Positions 35,916 to 45,753 are shown, numbered from the stretch's first letter. The stretch: DNA of 64,000 nucleotides from CAIKZJ01 sp964626015 (GCA_964626015.1 CAZVCC010000003.1:1-64000), one strand, 5' to 3'. The notes: generated from the letters alone by a model not told the origin. Numbers and translations are program-made.

Positions 35916-36422
35916 TCATTCAAACTTTTTCTTCGCAAGAACTACTGCGCCTACAACCGCGGCAAGCAGCAGCATTCCTGCTGCAAGAACGTGAAATGAA
36001 TATGTTGTGAATAAAACTTTACCAAGACTTTCTGCGGTACCGATTTGTTCCGCAGTTTCACTCATCTGCTTTCCCTGAAATCCGAAATAAAACGATACTC
36101 CGAGAACGCTTAAAAGCAGTATTGAAATAAGTATTGACGTAATCTTTTTAATTGAAAGCGGTTCTGTAACCTTTGACTCTTTGCCCACGTTTAAAAGCAT
36201 GATAACGAAAAGGAACAAAACCATTATGGCTCCCATATACACAAGCACCTGAATGATAGCAATGAACTGAGCTTTAAGCAGCAGGTATATCACCGCAACC
36301 GTGAAAAAATTCAGGATTAAAAATATCGCGCTGATGATGGGATTTTTTCGCGTAACCATAAACAGTGCGGAAACAACAGCCGCTGTACCAAACACCAGAA
36401 ATATAATCGTTTCTAAACTCAT
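35916..36422 (-). CDS. nuoJ: NADH-quinone oxidoreductase subunit J
   Basis: The 168-residue membrane protein is a complex I membrane-arm subunit. Five transmembrane segments are visible. The family segments NPIISAIFLILNFFTVAVIY and LLLKAQFIAIIQVLVYMGAI, with MVLFLFVIMLLN, are clear and the length is normal. It is encoded apart from other nuo genes, between a GroES-like gene upstream and a lipoprotein gene downstream. nuoH lies 26 kb away, so complex I genes are scattered in this genome. Confidence 0.93.
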   Translation of the reverse strand: MSLETIIFLVFGTAAVVSALFMVTRKNPIISAIFLILNFFTVAVIYLLLKAQFIAIIQVLVYMGAIMVLFLFVIMLLNVGKESKVTEPLSIKKITSILISILLLSVLGVSFYFGFQGKQMSETAEQIGTAESLGKVLFTTYSFHVLAAGMLLLAAVVGAVVLAKKKFE

Positions 36423-36478
36423 TAATGTAATTTACTAAATATAAGATTAATTATACAAAATTATAACTCAATTTTTTA

Positions 36479-36850
36479 TCAAAACTCTTCACGCTCCACC
36501 ATGAGAATCTGGCTTTGCGGAACTATGAAATATTTTTCATCCCTGTAAACGACTTCAATAGAGCTTTTCTGAAGAAAGATTGCGAGGTCGCCTTCTTTAA
36601 CCTGCAGCGGAATGTATTTAACCTTCTCATCGTTCTGCTTCCATGATTCATCGAGGTCGTCTGCGGGCTGTGCGAGCGGGTATCCGGGACCTACTTTCAT
36701 AATATAACCTGTCTGTACGATTTCCTTTTCCTGAACTCCAGGCGGCAAATATAAACCGGTTTTAGTTTTGTCTGATAAAGATTTAAGTTTTATTAAAACC
36801 CTGTCCCCTACTATTATTAAATTTTTTAGTTTATTTTCAGCGAGTTCCAT
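36479..36850 (-). CDS. GroES-like co-chaperonin
   Basis: From the ATG at 36850 the product is 123 residues, starting MELAENKLKNLIIVGDRVLI. The longer frame from 36892 adds 14 residues not found in GroES, so the inner start was chosen. It shows the GroES layout: VGDRVLIKLKSLSDKTKTGL (mobile-loop region), EKEIVQTGYIMKVGPGYP, VKEGDLAIFLQKSSIEVVYR and YFIVPQSQILMVE. It is longer than GroES (about 97 residues) because of an insert around 65-85 (PADDLDESWKQNDEK). It is not beside a groEL gene and may be a second, variant co-chaperonin. It sits upstream of nuoJ. Confidence 0.8.
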   Translation of the reverse strand: MELAENKLKNLIIVGDRVLIKLKSLSDKTKTGLYLPPGVQEKEIVQTGYIMKVGPGYPLAQPADDLDESWKQNDEKVKYIPLQVKEGDLAIFLQKSSIEVVYRDEKYFIVPQSQILMVEREEF

Positions 36851-37051
36851 TTTTGCAAATTTGTGTAAATTTACAAATAGATTTTTGAACAATAAATGTA
36901 TTTAAATAGTAAAAAAATCTAATGTTTTGTATATTAAGGATTGAAGACGGCGATAAGACCAAAAAATTATACCGTTGCCGCGGCGAAAAAAGTGCGCAAA
37001 AGGAAATAATAATATTTTTAATACAAACTACCCGTATAACAAAATGCATAG

Positions 37052-38521
37052 ATGAGTTTAACAACTGAAAATATATTACTTGTAGGTTCAATACTGCTGA
37101 TGGTTTCTGTTCTCGCAGGAAAGACTTCATACAAGTTCGGTGTACCCGTTCTGATATTCTTCCTTGCAATAGGAATGCTTGCAGGGTCGGAAGGAATAGG
37201 AGGCATTTATTTTGATAATCCTAAGACGGCACAGTTTGTGGGTATAATTGCTTTAAACTTTATTTTGTTTTCGGGAGGGTTTGAAACCGACTTGAAAGCT
37301 ATTAAACCTGTTTTATGGAAAGGGGTAGTGCTTTCGACTCTGGGTGTTTTGATTACTGCTTTTGCTGTGGGACTTTTCGTCTGGTATTTTCTCGGGTTCA
37401 CGATATACGAAGGATTGCTTCTTGGTTCAATAATATCTTCGACAGACTCAGCCGCAGTCTTTTCAATCCTGCGTTCGAAGAGTCTTGCTTTGAAGCATAA
37501 CCTCCGTCCCCTGCTGGAGCTCGAAAGCGGAAGCAACGACCCGATGGCTTATGTGCTCACTATAGTTTTTACGGGTCTTGTAATGCATCCTGAAACTACA
37601 TTGTTAAGTTCGATACCCATGTTCATTCAGCAGCTTGTACTTGGCGCTGCAATGGGTCTGGGGCTTGGATATTTGAGCAAACAGGGAATAAATAAAATCA
37701 AGCTCGACTATGAGGGGCTTTATACGGTTCTTGCAATTGCACTTATGTTTTTTATTTTTGCTGCAACGGATTATATAGGAGGCAACGGATTCCTTGCTGT
37801 TTATCTATCGGCAGTATATCTCGGTAATCAGGAGCTTATCCATAAGAAGAAAATTCTGAAAACATTCGACGGCTTTGCATGGCTGATGCAGATTGTTCTC
37901 TTCGTAACACTGGGACTTCTTGTCTATCCAAGCCAGGTAGTTCCCGTGATTGGAATAGGGCTGATTGTTTCTGCAATTCTGATTGTATTCGCCAGACCTT
38001 TAAGCGTGTTTATTACATTATTGCCGTTCCGTGTAAGTACAGGAATGAAGCTGTATATTTCATGGGTAGGGCTGAGGGGAGCCGTTCCGATTGTGTTTGC
38101 AACATACCCTCTTATTGCGGGGTTTGATAAAGCAGGTTTGTTTTTCAACATAGTGTTTTTTATTTCAGTATCCTCAGTACTTATTCAGGGAACAACTCTT
38201 CACGTTGTCGGAAAATGGCTGCACCTTATACTGCCTGAATCCGTGAAACCGAGAACCATAGTCGATATGGAAAGGTTTGATAGTATTAAATCATATCTGC
38301 ACGAAATAATAATCCCGGCAAATTCATCTATTGTAGGTAAAGAAATTGTAGAAATAGGATTTCCGAAGACAGCACTGATTTCATTCATTAGAAGAAACAG
38401 CAAGTTTTTTTCACCGGGCGGCTCCACTGTCATTGAAGCCGGGGATAAACTTTTTGTCCTCGCTGAAAGTAATGAAAGTATTAAAGAAGTGTATGAGTGC
38501 CTTGACGTAGAAGAGACTTAG
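37052..38521 (+). CDS. CPA1-type K+/H+ antiporter with TrkA-C domain
   Basis: The 489-residue protein has about 12 membrane helices. It carries the CPA1 motifs GGFETDLKAIKPVLWKG and IISSTDSAAVFSILRSKSLA, with LELESGSNDPMAYVLT containing the ND pair used for cation binding. The C-terminal ~90 residues form a TrkA-C/RCK_C regulatory domain (IIPANSSIVGKEIVEIGFPK, EAGDKLFVLAESNES). The architecture matches the NhaP2/CvrA family, which exchanges K+ for H+ at the cytoplasmic membrane. It is divergent from the GroES-like gene, and a compact promoter region of about 200 bases separates them. Confidence 0.92.
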   Translation: MSLTTENILLVGSILLMVSVLAGKTSYKFGVPVLIFFLAIGMLAGSEGIGGIYFDNPKTAQFVGIIALNFILFSGGFETDLKAIKPVLWKGVVLSTLGVLITAFAVGLFVWYFLGFTIYEGLLLGSIISSTDSAAVFSILRSKSLALKHNLRPLLELESGSNDPMAYVLTIVFTGLVMHPETTLLSSIPMFIQQLVLGAAMGLGLGYLSKQGINKIKLDYEGLYTVLAIALMFFIFAATDYIGGNGFLAVYLSAVYLGNQELIHKKKILKTFDGFAWLMQIVLFVTLGLLVYPSQVVPVIGIGLIVSAILIVFARPLSVFITLLPFRVSTGMKLYISWVGLRGAVPIVFATYPLIAGFDKAGLFFNIVFFISVSSVLIQGTTLHVVGKWLHLILPESVKPRTIVDMERFDSIKSYLHEIIIPANSSIVGKEIVEIGFPKTALISFIRRNSKFFSPGGSTVIEAGDKLFVLAESNESIKEVYECLDVEET

Positions 38522-38563
38522 AACAAGAGAATGGCAAAATTATAAATCATTCCCTCTGACTTA

Positions 38564-40786
38564 TTATTTTCTATTTCTAATACACGATATTTCTGTTCCG
38601 TCTTTAAAGACCAGAAGGAAGTCAACGTCTCTGTAGTAGGAATTAACCAAATCGTACTCATAATATTTTGCTGATGAGTTTGCGGGAATAGTTACCTCGA
38701 CGGAGTCGAGAATGTCTTCGTCAGGTTTCATTATCAATAACGATGCCTTTTGTTCTGATTGTTTATCGGAAACAATGTAAAGATTTAGCTTTCCATTTTC
38801 TTCGCGGGGAATAAGTATTGTTTCAGCATAAAGCTCTTTCACAGTGTTGAACGAAAGCTTCGGAGTGCCGTAGTAGTCAATAACCGACCATGATACAACG
38901 GGATTGCAGTCATTGAACTGCCATAGAAGCGTTCCCATACAGTAAGGTTTTGCCTTGCGCTGTGATTCAATTGCTGTGATTAAACATAGTTCCTGAAGCT
39001 CCTGTGCGTTTCTTATATACTGTTGATAATCGTCAGTACTGATATCATACATCTTCATGTATTTTGAAAGAATTTCGTAACCCATCGAATGTTTCTGATG
39101 AGTTTTTAATACATCCGAGAATAAATATCTGTCTTTTGGTTCCGTAAATTTATTTATGGTTGACGTATCAGGAAAGCTCTGGAAACCGTATTCGCTCATA
39201 AACCGTGGTACTTTCTTTTCGAGTGTATCGAATTTAGACATACCCCACCAGATGCCCCAGTAGTGGGAATCGCCGTGAGTCATGCTTTCTTTCCTGCCCC
39301 AGCCGTACTGAGGAGACGTGGTCACATAAGATATTCCGTTAGAATGGATTTTAACAAGTGAAGGCAGGAGTTCGTGAAATATTTTCTTATAGCCATTCCA
39401 AATTTTGTTTCTCTGTTCATCGTTGTAAGAGTTCTGCCAGCCCCAGTTCTGCCAGCCCTCGTCGTTTTCGTTATTGCCGCACCATAACGCAAGCGAGGGG
39501 TGATTACTGAGCCTCATTATATTATACGCGGCTTCGGCTTCAACTTTTCCGAGGAAATTATTATCCCACGGATACATAGCACATGCAAACATGAAATCCT
39601 GCCATACGAGTATCCCGTTTTCATCGCATTGATTGTAAAACTCATCATCTTCATAAATTCCCCCGCCCCAGACACGGAGCATATTCATGTTTGATTCTTT
39701 TGCGAGTTTAATCAACTGCCTGTACTTTTCTTTGGTAACTCTTGGCAGGAAGTTATCAGCGGGAATGTAGTTTGCCCCCTTCATGAATACAGGCACACTG
39801 TTGAGTTTAAAATAAAAAGATTTACCTAAAGAATCATCTTCCTGTACAAGTTCAATTTTTCTTATGCCTGTTTTGATTGTTTTAGAATCGAGTAATTCAT
39901 CTTCATACTTTAACTTTATTTCAAAGTTATAAAGGTATTGTTCGCCAAGACCATTGCTCCACCATAAATTAGGTTTTTTAATTGTTATAAGTTTATCATC
40001 ACCGGATAGAAAGTTATAAACAGTATTGTTGCTCTTATTGATAATTTCTACATTGTATATATTATCTGTTTCGGAATATATGTCAGTTTTGAAATCAAGC
40101 GTTACACTGTTAAGGTCATCGCTTAAAGATTGCTTTATTAACACATTATTTATGCGTGCCTTTTTGTAAACTTCCATATATACTTCACGCCAGATACCGC
40201 ATGTAATAAGTCGCGGCGACCAGTCCCATCCGTAGTGGTAAGCTGCTTTGCGTGTGAAAACCCTTTCGCTGACGGGGAGATTAGGGATACCGGCATTTTC
40301 AAAGAATACTTTTGCAAGGCTATCTTCAATCGCAAGCGGAGAACGGAATACAACTTCAAGTGTGTTATTACCTGTTACAAGATACTGATGAAAATTGCTA
40401 ACTCTGTATTCAGTAAACATATTATCCGTGCTCAGGATGTTGTTTCCGTTTATTAGTATCTGTGAGTAAGTATCAAGCCCTTTGAAAACAAGGTCTATGC
40501 GGGTTTCATCTTTTATACCATCAAATGAGAATTCTGTTCTGTAAACCCAATCCTCCCTTTCTACCCACTGCACTTTCTTTTCATTGTCGCGGTAGAATGG
40601 GTCTTCGATTACGCCGTTTGCGAGAAGGTCTGTATGCACTGTCCCCGGAACACCGGCTGGCATATACTGCATGTCCTTTGCGTTCCTGAATGTCCAGTCA
40701 GTTAAAGGAATTCTTTTTAATTGCGAATATGAATTCATACTGCTCATAATAATAACAACAAGTATAGAAGTAAAAAGTCTTATCAA
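38564..40786 (-). CDS. GH2-family beta-mannosidase
   Basis: The 740-residue product has a signal peptide (MIRLFTSILVVIIMSSMNSYS) and the three-domain glycoside hydrolase family 2 architecture. A sugar-binding jelly-roll (VPGTVHTDLLANGVIEDPFY at about 46) and an Ig-like domain are followed by a TIM barrel with VWGGGIYEDDEFY. The acid/base Glu is in LWCGNNENDEGW (E440) and the nucleophile Glu in FMSEYGFQSFPD (E532). The N-terminal sequence is that of the beta-mannosidase branch. It probably acts in the periplasm on exo-beta-mannosyl residues of N-glycans or mannans. It lies two bases after the GH20 gene, so the pair would work together on GlcNAc/mannose glycans. Confidence 0.93.
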   Translation of the reverse strand: MIRLFTSILVVIIMSSMNSYSQLKRIPLTDWTFRNAKDMQYMPAGVPGTVHTDLLANGVIEDPFYRDNEKKVQWVEREDWVYRTEFSFDGIKDETRIDLVFKGLDTYSQILINGNNILSTDNMFTEYRVSNFHQYLVTGNNTLEVVFRSPLAIEDSLAKVFFENAGIPNLPVSERVFTRKAAYHYGWDWSPRLITCGIWREVYMEVYKKARINNVLIKQSLSDDLNSVTLDFKTDIYSETDNIYNVEIINKSNNTVYNFLSGDDKLITIKKPNLWWSNGLGEQYLYNFEIKLKYEDELLDSKTIKTGIRKIELVQEDDSLGKSFYFKLNSVPVFMKGANYIPADNFLPRVTKEKYRQLIKLAKESNMNMLRVWGGGIYEDDEFYNQCDENGILVWQDFMFACAMYPWDNNFLGKVEAEAAYNIMRLSNHPSLALWCGNNENDEGWQNWGWQNSYNDEQRNKIWNGYKKIFHELLPSLVKIHSNGISYVTTSPQYGWGRKESMTHGDSHYWGIWWGMSKFDTLEKKVPRFMSEYGFQSFPDTSTINKFTEPKDRYLFSDVLKTHQKHSMGYEILSKYMKMYDISTDDYQQYIRNAQELQELCLITAIESQRKAKPYCMGTLLWQFNDCNPVVSWSVIDYYGTPKLSFNTVKELYAETILIPREENGKLNLYIVSDKQSEQKASLLIMKPDEDILDSVEVTIPANSSAKYYEYDLVNSYYRDVDFLLVFKDGTEISCIRNRK

Positions 40787-40788
40787 TT

Positions 40789-42834
40789 TTAATTCTGTTT
40801 AATATACTCGAGCAATTTCAATAAATTATCTGCATAGGGAATTTCAAGCTCGGCAACGGGAGCCTTTATTCTTAAGAGCTCTTCCTTGTAATAATTATAC
40901 TTTTCTTCGCTCAGACCTAAATCTTTTCGAATGGAAAACAATTCTTTAAGGATTCTTATTGATATATTAATATTTTCGAATAACGGTAGAATTTCAGAGA
41001 GCTTTGGATAGGATTTCATTAGCTCAATTTCCTGTGCGGAGAAATCTGTACCTAAATACTGCAAATCCGGAAGAACAATTTCATCACCTCTGAGTTTTCT
41101 TCCGATAGCATTATTAATAAATACTCCTAACGGGGCATCAGGTTTCAGAACATCAACAAACCTGTTAAGCGGTGTGAACTGGCTGTATTTAGTGTACTTA
41201 TGACGGTTGTAATACTTCACGGGTTCGGGAATGCTCAAATAAACTATTACTTTAGCCGTTAACTCTATTGGTACAGAAGCAGTCATCATTCCGGAAAGCT
41301 TTTCGTTCAGGTTTATATTTACACGCCATAGCAATGATTCATTAAATCTTTCAAACATAACTTCGTTATTATAAATGGAATCCATTCCGAATGTTTTTCT
41401 TCCCGACCAGAAAACTTCTGCTATCGCTGCTGCGCGGGGCCAGATTCGTGTAAATACATTCGTTGAATCCACAAGCTCCGCCCACATAGTAGCCTCGCCT
41501 CCGAGTATGTATTTCTTTTCATCATCCGTCAATCCGATGTCAGAAGGAAGCGGGTCGTTGTAATAATGGTCAACCATGCTCTGGCAGAGGTCTATGTAGT
41601 AACCGTTTGAAAGGATTGAATAATATCCGTTCTTTGCTGCCGTTATCATGCCCTGCTTCCCCTGCCACGACTGTATCAGAATGCTTCCAGGAAGCTCTGT
41701 GCTGAGAATTTCATCCCAGCCAATCATTTTTTTACCGTGCTTTTCAATAATCTTTTGGATACGTCTATTGAAGTACGCCTGAAGCTCGTGATTATTATTT
41801 ATGTTGTTAGCTTTCTTAAACTCCTGAATGGCTTTGCTTGAATCCCACTGTCTGCCGTTGTTCTCATCGCCGCCTATATGAATGTATTCATCGTTAAACA
41901 GTTGTGACATTTCAGCAAAAAATTTATCGAAGAATTCATAAGTTTCTTCGCGAGTAGGGTCGAAGGTCGGGTCAAACACACCATAGTGCCTTTCTATTTC
42001 ATACTTGCCGGGAAGACTTGCATATTCAGGGTAACCTACGAACCATGCAGAAGAATGCCCGGGAATATCAAACTCGGGAATAACTCTGATACCGCGGTCG
42101 TTAGCGTATTTAATGATTTCCTTAACGTCTTTGTGAGTGAAGTACTGTCCGTCAGAGCCCATTTCATGCAGCTTTGGAAACGTCTTGCATTCAATGCGGA
42201 AACCCTGATCTTCCGAAAGATGCCAGTGCAAAACGTTCATCTTGAACATTGCCATTGCATCAAGGTTTTTAAGAATAACTGACTTTGGAATAAAATGCCT
42301 GCAGACATCCATCATAAGCCCTCGCCACTGAAATCTGGGAAAGTCCGCAATCTTGAGGCATGGAATGAATACATTATTCCCGCTTGTTTGAATTAGCTGG
42401 AGCAATGTTTCAACGCCGCGCATTGCTCCGATATCCGTTATTGCTAATATTACGATTCTTTCACTTTTAACTTCCAGTGTATAGCTTTCATCAGTATCCA
42501 AATCAGGGACAGCTTCCGAAGAACATTTTATTTCTATTACAGGTTTACCGCCGCGGTTATCTTTCTGGGTCCAAGCCAGCAGTAAGCTTTTAATATCATC
42601 ATCTTTTCTTTGAACATATTCAAGAAGCTTTCGAGATTTTACTCCGGTATATTCTATAGTGTATCCATTACTTAATATAAAATCGCCTTTGCTTTCAAGC
42701 GATAACGACTGTGGATACGGAACAAGGTAGTCAGTCGGATTTAAATCCGTTTTTATTAGCTGCGCGTATGAAATGTTTAAAAAAACAAACGCGGTAAAAA
42801 GAGATAAAAGTATAAGCCGTAAATGCTTTCTCAT
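40789..42834 (-). CDS. GH20 beta-N-acetylhexosaminidase
   Basis: The 681-residue product has a signal peptide and an N-terminal GH20b domain, then a TIM barrel. The family motif HIGGDEN carries the catalytic D323-E324 pair of substrate-assisted catalysis. Other hallmarks are FPRFQWRGLMMDVCRHFIP, MNVLHWHLSEDQGFR, IPEFDIPGHSSAW and IGWDEIL. It removes terminal beta-linked GlcNAc/GalNAc from chitin fragments or glycans, most likely in the periplasm. The start (MRKHLRLILLSLF) gives a normal signal sequence. It is the first gene of the pair with the beta-mannosidase. Confidence 0.95.
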   Translation of the reverse strand: MRKHLRLILLSLFTAFVFLNISYAQLIKTDLNPTDYLVPYPQSLSLESKGDFILSNGYTIEYTGVKSRKLLEYVQRKDDDIKSLLLAWTQKDNRGGKPVIEIKCSSEAVPDLDTDESYTLEVKSERIVILAITDIGAMRGVETLLQLIQTSGNNVFIPCLKIADFPRFQWRGLMMDVCRHFIPKSVILKNLDAMAMFKMNVLHWHLSEDQGFRIECKTFPKLHEMGSDGQYFTHKDVKEIIKYANDRGIRVIPEFDIPGHSSAWFVGYPEYASLPGKYEIERHYGVFDPTFDPTREETYEFFDKFFAEMSQLFNDEYIHIGGDENNGRQWDSSKAIQEFKKANNINNNHELQAYFNRRIQKIIEKHGKKMIGWDEILSTELPGSILIQSWQGKQGMITAAKNGYYSILSNGYYIDLCQSMVDHYYNDPLPSDIGLTDDEKKYILGGEATMWAELVDSTNVFTRIWPRAAAIAEVFWSGRKTFGMDSIYNNEVMFERFNESLLWRVNINLNEKLSGMMTASVPIELTAKVIVYLSIPEPVKYYNRHKYTKYSQFTPLNRFVDVLKPDAPLGVFINNAIGRKLRGDEIVLPDLQYLGTDFSAQEIELMKSYPKLSEILPLFENINISIRILKELFSIRKDLGLSEEKYNYYKEELLRIKAPVAELEIPYADNLLKLLEYIKQN

Positions 42835-42839
42835 TTTAT

Positions 42840-43484
42840 TCAGGTAAAATATTTATCGGGATTTGAAAGTATTTCAGAGAGCTTGAAATAGTATTTTGAT
42901 ACGTGAATTCCGTCCATTAGGCAGTGATTCACCTGAACAGAAAAGGGCATCATGATTTTTCCATTCTGCTTAAATTGCTTACCGAAAATAATACGGGGAA
43001 TGGAATCCCTGTATCCTGTGCGCATCGGGTTTGTAATACTTGTGAATGAAGTCCAGGGAATTGAGGAAATAAAAATCAGGTCGTCTTTTCCTTCCTGGTC
43101 TTCTCCGACAATTATATTTCCCTTTGCTTCTTCTGAAGCTTTATTGTATTCATTGATGAAGTCGGAAAATTTATGTTTATACGGTATAATGAAGTTCGTG
43201 TAAACATCACCGTCCGATATCATCGCCACACCCGGATTCACTTTACCGTGTATAACTATTGCATCATCTTCTCTTATCCTGTACCTGAACTCCTCCAAAG
43301 CGTTGCAGCAATGCATTACAGCATAGAGTACTACGCGATAAAGCGAGAGTTTGTTATTTTTTGAATAGCGGAAAGTGTTCGTTATATCAAGATTCGTGCA
43401 CATATTAAAGAATGGTATTTCAAATTCCTTAAAGAATTCAAAATGCTTCTTTCGTTTCCAGTTTTCTTTATCTAAGTATCTCAT
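42840..43484 (-). CDS. Chloramphenicol acetyltransferase-like protein
   Basis: The 214-residue protein has the CAT catalytic motif HxxxDG in VNHCLMDGIHVSKYY (about residue 187). The family start (RKKHFEFFKEFEIPFFNMCT) and the middle FRYRIREDDAIVIHGKVNPG are also present. The enzyme family acetylates chloramphenicol, but chromosomal CAT-like proteins of Bacteroidota often have no proven drug substrate. The length is normal. A hairpin operator-like palindrome (43486-43511) sits immediately before the ATG on the minus strand, so translation or transcription could be regulated there. The gene follows the M42 peptidase and lipoate ligase genes and precedes GH20. Confidence 0.9.
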   Translation of the reverse strand: MRYLDKENWKRKKHFEFFKEFEIPFFNMCTNLDITNTFRYSKNNKLSLYRVVLYAVMHCCNALEEFRYRIREDDAIVIHGKVNPGVAMISDGDVYTNFIIPYKHKFSDFINEYNKASEEAKGNIIVGEDQEGKDDLIFISSIPWTSFTSITNPMRTGYRDSIPRIIFGKQFKQNGKIMMPFSVQVNHCLMDGIHVSKYYFKLSEILSNPDKYFT

Positions 43485-43485
43485 T

Positions 43486-43529
43486 TTTTATCACTGTTAG
43501 CAGTGATAAAACCAATATGTTTTATCACT
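43486..43529. promoter_or_regulatory. Three half-site operator (GTGATAAAA) at the cat start
   Basis: TTTTATCACTG (43486-43496), AGTGATAAAAC (43501-43512) and GTTTTATCACT (43519-43529) are three copies of one half-site in alternating orientation. They make an 11-base stem (43486-43511, loop TTAG) and another at 43502-43529. The first stem ends two bases before the CAT gene's start codon. Either a dimeric repressor or a hairpin blocking the ribosome-binding site is possible. Confidence 0.6.
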
Positions 43530-43548
43530 ATACGCAAGGAAAAAGATT

Positions 43549-44619
43549 TTACTTAATGTACCGGAAGTCCATTCCTGCTTTGAGCTGCAGCAGGAATTCG
43601 TACATCAGCTTAATAGTGTTTTCTATATCATTCTTATGAACCATTTCTACGGTCGTATGCATATACTTCAGCGGAATTGATATCAACGCCGATGCTACTC
43701 CCATGCCCGAATATGCGAATGCGTCAGTATCCGTTCCTGTCGACCGTGAGACAGTATCGCGCTGGAACTTTATCTTTTTCTTCGTCGCAACATCAATAAG
43801 CATGTTTAAAACGTTGTTATGAACGGCAGGTCCGTATGTAAGAACAGGACCGCCGTCTGATTTTGTATCGCCCTGCAACTTTTTATCGTACATCGGTGCA
43901 TGGGTATCGTGAGTTACGTCAGTGATGATTGCAACGTTAGGATTGATTCTTCTTGAAATCATTTCTGCACCGCGCAGACCTATTTCTTCCTGAACTGAGT
44001 TTACGACATAAAGACCGAAAGGAAGCTTCTTCTTGTTTTGCTTTATAGTACGTGCAACTTCAGCAATAACAAATCCTCCCATTTTGTTATCAAGAGCACG
44101 TCCGACAAAATATCTATCGTTAAGCATCATTAATTCATCCTCGAATGTAGCAACGCAGCCTACATGAACGCCGAGCTTCTCAACTTCTTTCTTTGATGTG
44201 CATCCGCAATCGAGAAAAATATTCTTGATCGATGGAGTTTCTTCCTTCTGATGGTCTCTGACATGAATAGCAGGCCAGCCGAATACAGCTTTTACTACAC
44301 CTTTCTTGGTATGGATGTTAACACGTTTCGAAGGAGCAATCATGTGGTCGGAGCCGCCGTTGCGTTTCAGGTATATGTAACCATCGTCCGTTATGTAACT
44401 GACGAACCATGAAATCTCGTCTGCATGTGCCTCAATTACAACTTTGTATTCAGCTTTGGGATTGATAACACCTGCTATCGTTCCGTAAGTATCGCTGATA
44501 TAATCGTCTATGTATGGCTTCATATAATCAAGCCAAACCTGCTGACCGGGATATTCAAACCCCGTAGGTGATGCTATGTTTAAATACTTTTCGAGAAAGT
44601 TTCTGCTTTCAGGTCTCAT
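43549..44619 (-). CDS. M42-family metallo-aminopeptidase
   Basis: The 356-residue product has the M42 di-metal layout: the first His in VIEAHADEISWFV (about residue 66), the bridging Asp in GRALDNKMGG (about 175), the catalytic Glu pair in SVQEEIGLRGAE (about 205), AIITDVTHDTHAP (about 230) and the last His in YMHTTVEMVH (about 325). M42 enzymes are cytosolic, tetrahedral aminopeptidases or deblocking peptidases and include CelM/FrvX types. The length is normal. Its start is next to the lipoate ligase stop (2-base gap), so both are probably in one operon with cat. Confidence 0.93.
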   Translation of the reverse strand: MRPESRNFLEKYLNIASPTGFEYPGQQVWLDYMKPYIDDYISDTYGTIAGVINPKAEYKVVIEAHADEISWFVSYITDDGYIYLKRNGGSDHMIAPSKRVNIHTKKGVVKAVFGWPAIHVRDHQKEETPSIKNIFLDCGCTSKKEVEKLGVHVGCVATFEDELMMLNDRYFVGRALDNKMGGFVIAEVARTIKQNKKKLPFGLYVVNSVQEEIGLRGAEMISRRINPNVAIITDVTHDTHAPMYDKKLQGDTKSDGGPVLTYGPAVHNNVLNMLIDVATKKKIKFQRDTVSRSTGTDTDAFAYSGMGVASALISIPLKYMHTTVEMVHKNDIENTIKLMYEFLLQLKAGMDFRYIK

Positions 44620-44621
44620 TT

Positions 44622-45614
44622 TTAATCACAAATAAATTTAACAAAATCTTTTAATTCAATATTTCCGAAATAATATTTAAGGTCTGTATTTTTCAATGCA
44701 GATTCAACTTCGCTATCTTTGAAGAGAACGCCTTTAAGTTTATTTTCTATATCTTCAGAATCACCGTAACCGAGGAAATCTCCGTAGAATTTTATTTCCT
44801 GAATCTCTCCGTCCTTTACGAAAATACGGACATCAATCTGTCCGAATTCGAATCTATTAACTTTCTGTAAATTAAATTCCGGAGAGCGTCCGAAATTCCA
44901 TTCCCAGGTTCTATACTTTTGTTCAGAAAGCTTGTGGACTTTTTCCCATTCGGAATCGGTTAAAATGTATAAAGGAAGAGATTCATATTCTTTGAATATT
45001 GAGTTTGTTATACGTTCTTTAAAGTCATGAATCGTGATGCTTTCGGAAAGAAGCTCCGAAATATTCGCAACGCGGCTTCGAACTGATTTTATCCCTTTGC
45101 TTTCAATCTTATCCATCTTAACATTTAATGCCTGAACTACATCATCAAGATTAGAATTAAACAGGAGTGTACCATGCGAAAACATAGATTTTAAGTTAGT
45201 AAACTGGGCATTTCCTGAAATCTTTCTGCCGCCGACAACTATGTCATTGCGTCCGCCAAGCTCAGCTTCTACGCCCATTTCGCGGAGAGTTTCAACAAGG
45301 GGTTTTGTGAACTTTTCAAAATTATGAAAGAATTCCGGAGAATACTTTGTAATGAAACTAAAGTTCAGGTTGCCGAAATCATGATAAACAGCTCCGCCGC
45401 CCGAGATTCTTCTGACAACCTGTATACCGTTTTTATCAACGAACTGTTTGTTTATTTCTTCGATTGTATTCTGATGCTTACCTATTATAACAGAGGGTTT
45501 GTTTATGTAGAAAAGCAGATACATTTCATTTTCTACATCAAGATTTCTGACACAATACTCTTCGAGAGCCAGATTGACGGCCGGGTCGTTATTTGAATTA
45601 AGAATTAGCTTCAT
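44622..45614 (-). CDS. lplA: Lipoate-protein ligase A
   Basis: The start was set at the inner ATG (45614), which gives the usual opening MKLILNSNNDPAVNLALEEY. The longer frame from 45656 adds 14 residues of unrelated sequence. The product is about 330 residues and shows the BPL/LplA signature RRISGGGAVYHDFGNLNFSF (about residue 70), then VVGGRKISGNAQFTN and GTLLFNSNLDDVV, and a C-terminal LplA_C domain. It activates lipoate with ATP and attaches it to E2 and GcvH proteins in the cytoplasm. It precedes the M42 peptidase. Confidence 0.93.
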   Translation of the reverse strand: MKLILNSNNDPAVNLALEEYCVRNLDVENEMYLLFYINKPSVIIGKHQNTIEEINKQFVDKNGIQVVRRISGGGAVYHDFGNLNFSFITKYSPEFFHNFEKFTKPLVETLREMGVEAELGGRNDIVVGGRKISGNAQFTNLKSMFSHGTLLFNSNLDDVVQALNVKMDKIESKGIKSVRSRVANISELLSESITIHDFKERITNSIFKEYESLPLYILTDSEWEKVHKLSEQKYRTWEWNFGRSPEFNLQKVNRFEFGQIDVRIFVKDGEIQEIKFYGDFLGYGDSEDIENKLKGVLFKDSEVESALKNTDLKYYFGNIELKDFVKFICD

Positions 45615-45753
45615 TAGTTTCAAAATAGAAAAATAAGAAATAAGAATTAATCCCAAAGCATATTAACAAAAGGATTCACGCAAAAGAATGAAAAATTAAG
45701 AGATTGCTTTTTAAAACTATTGTTATTAAAATTATGCAACTAATCCTTTAGTT

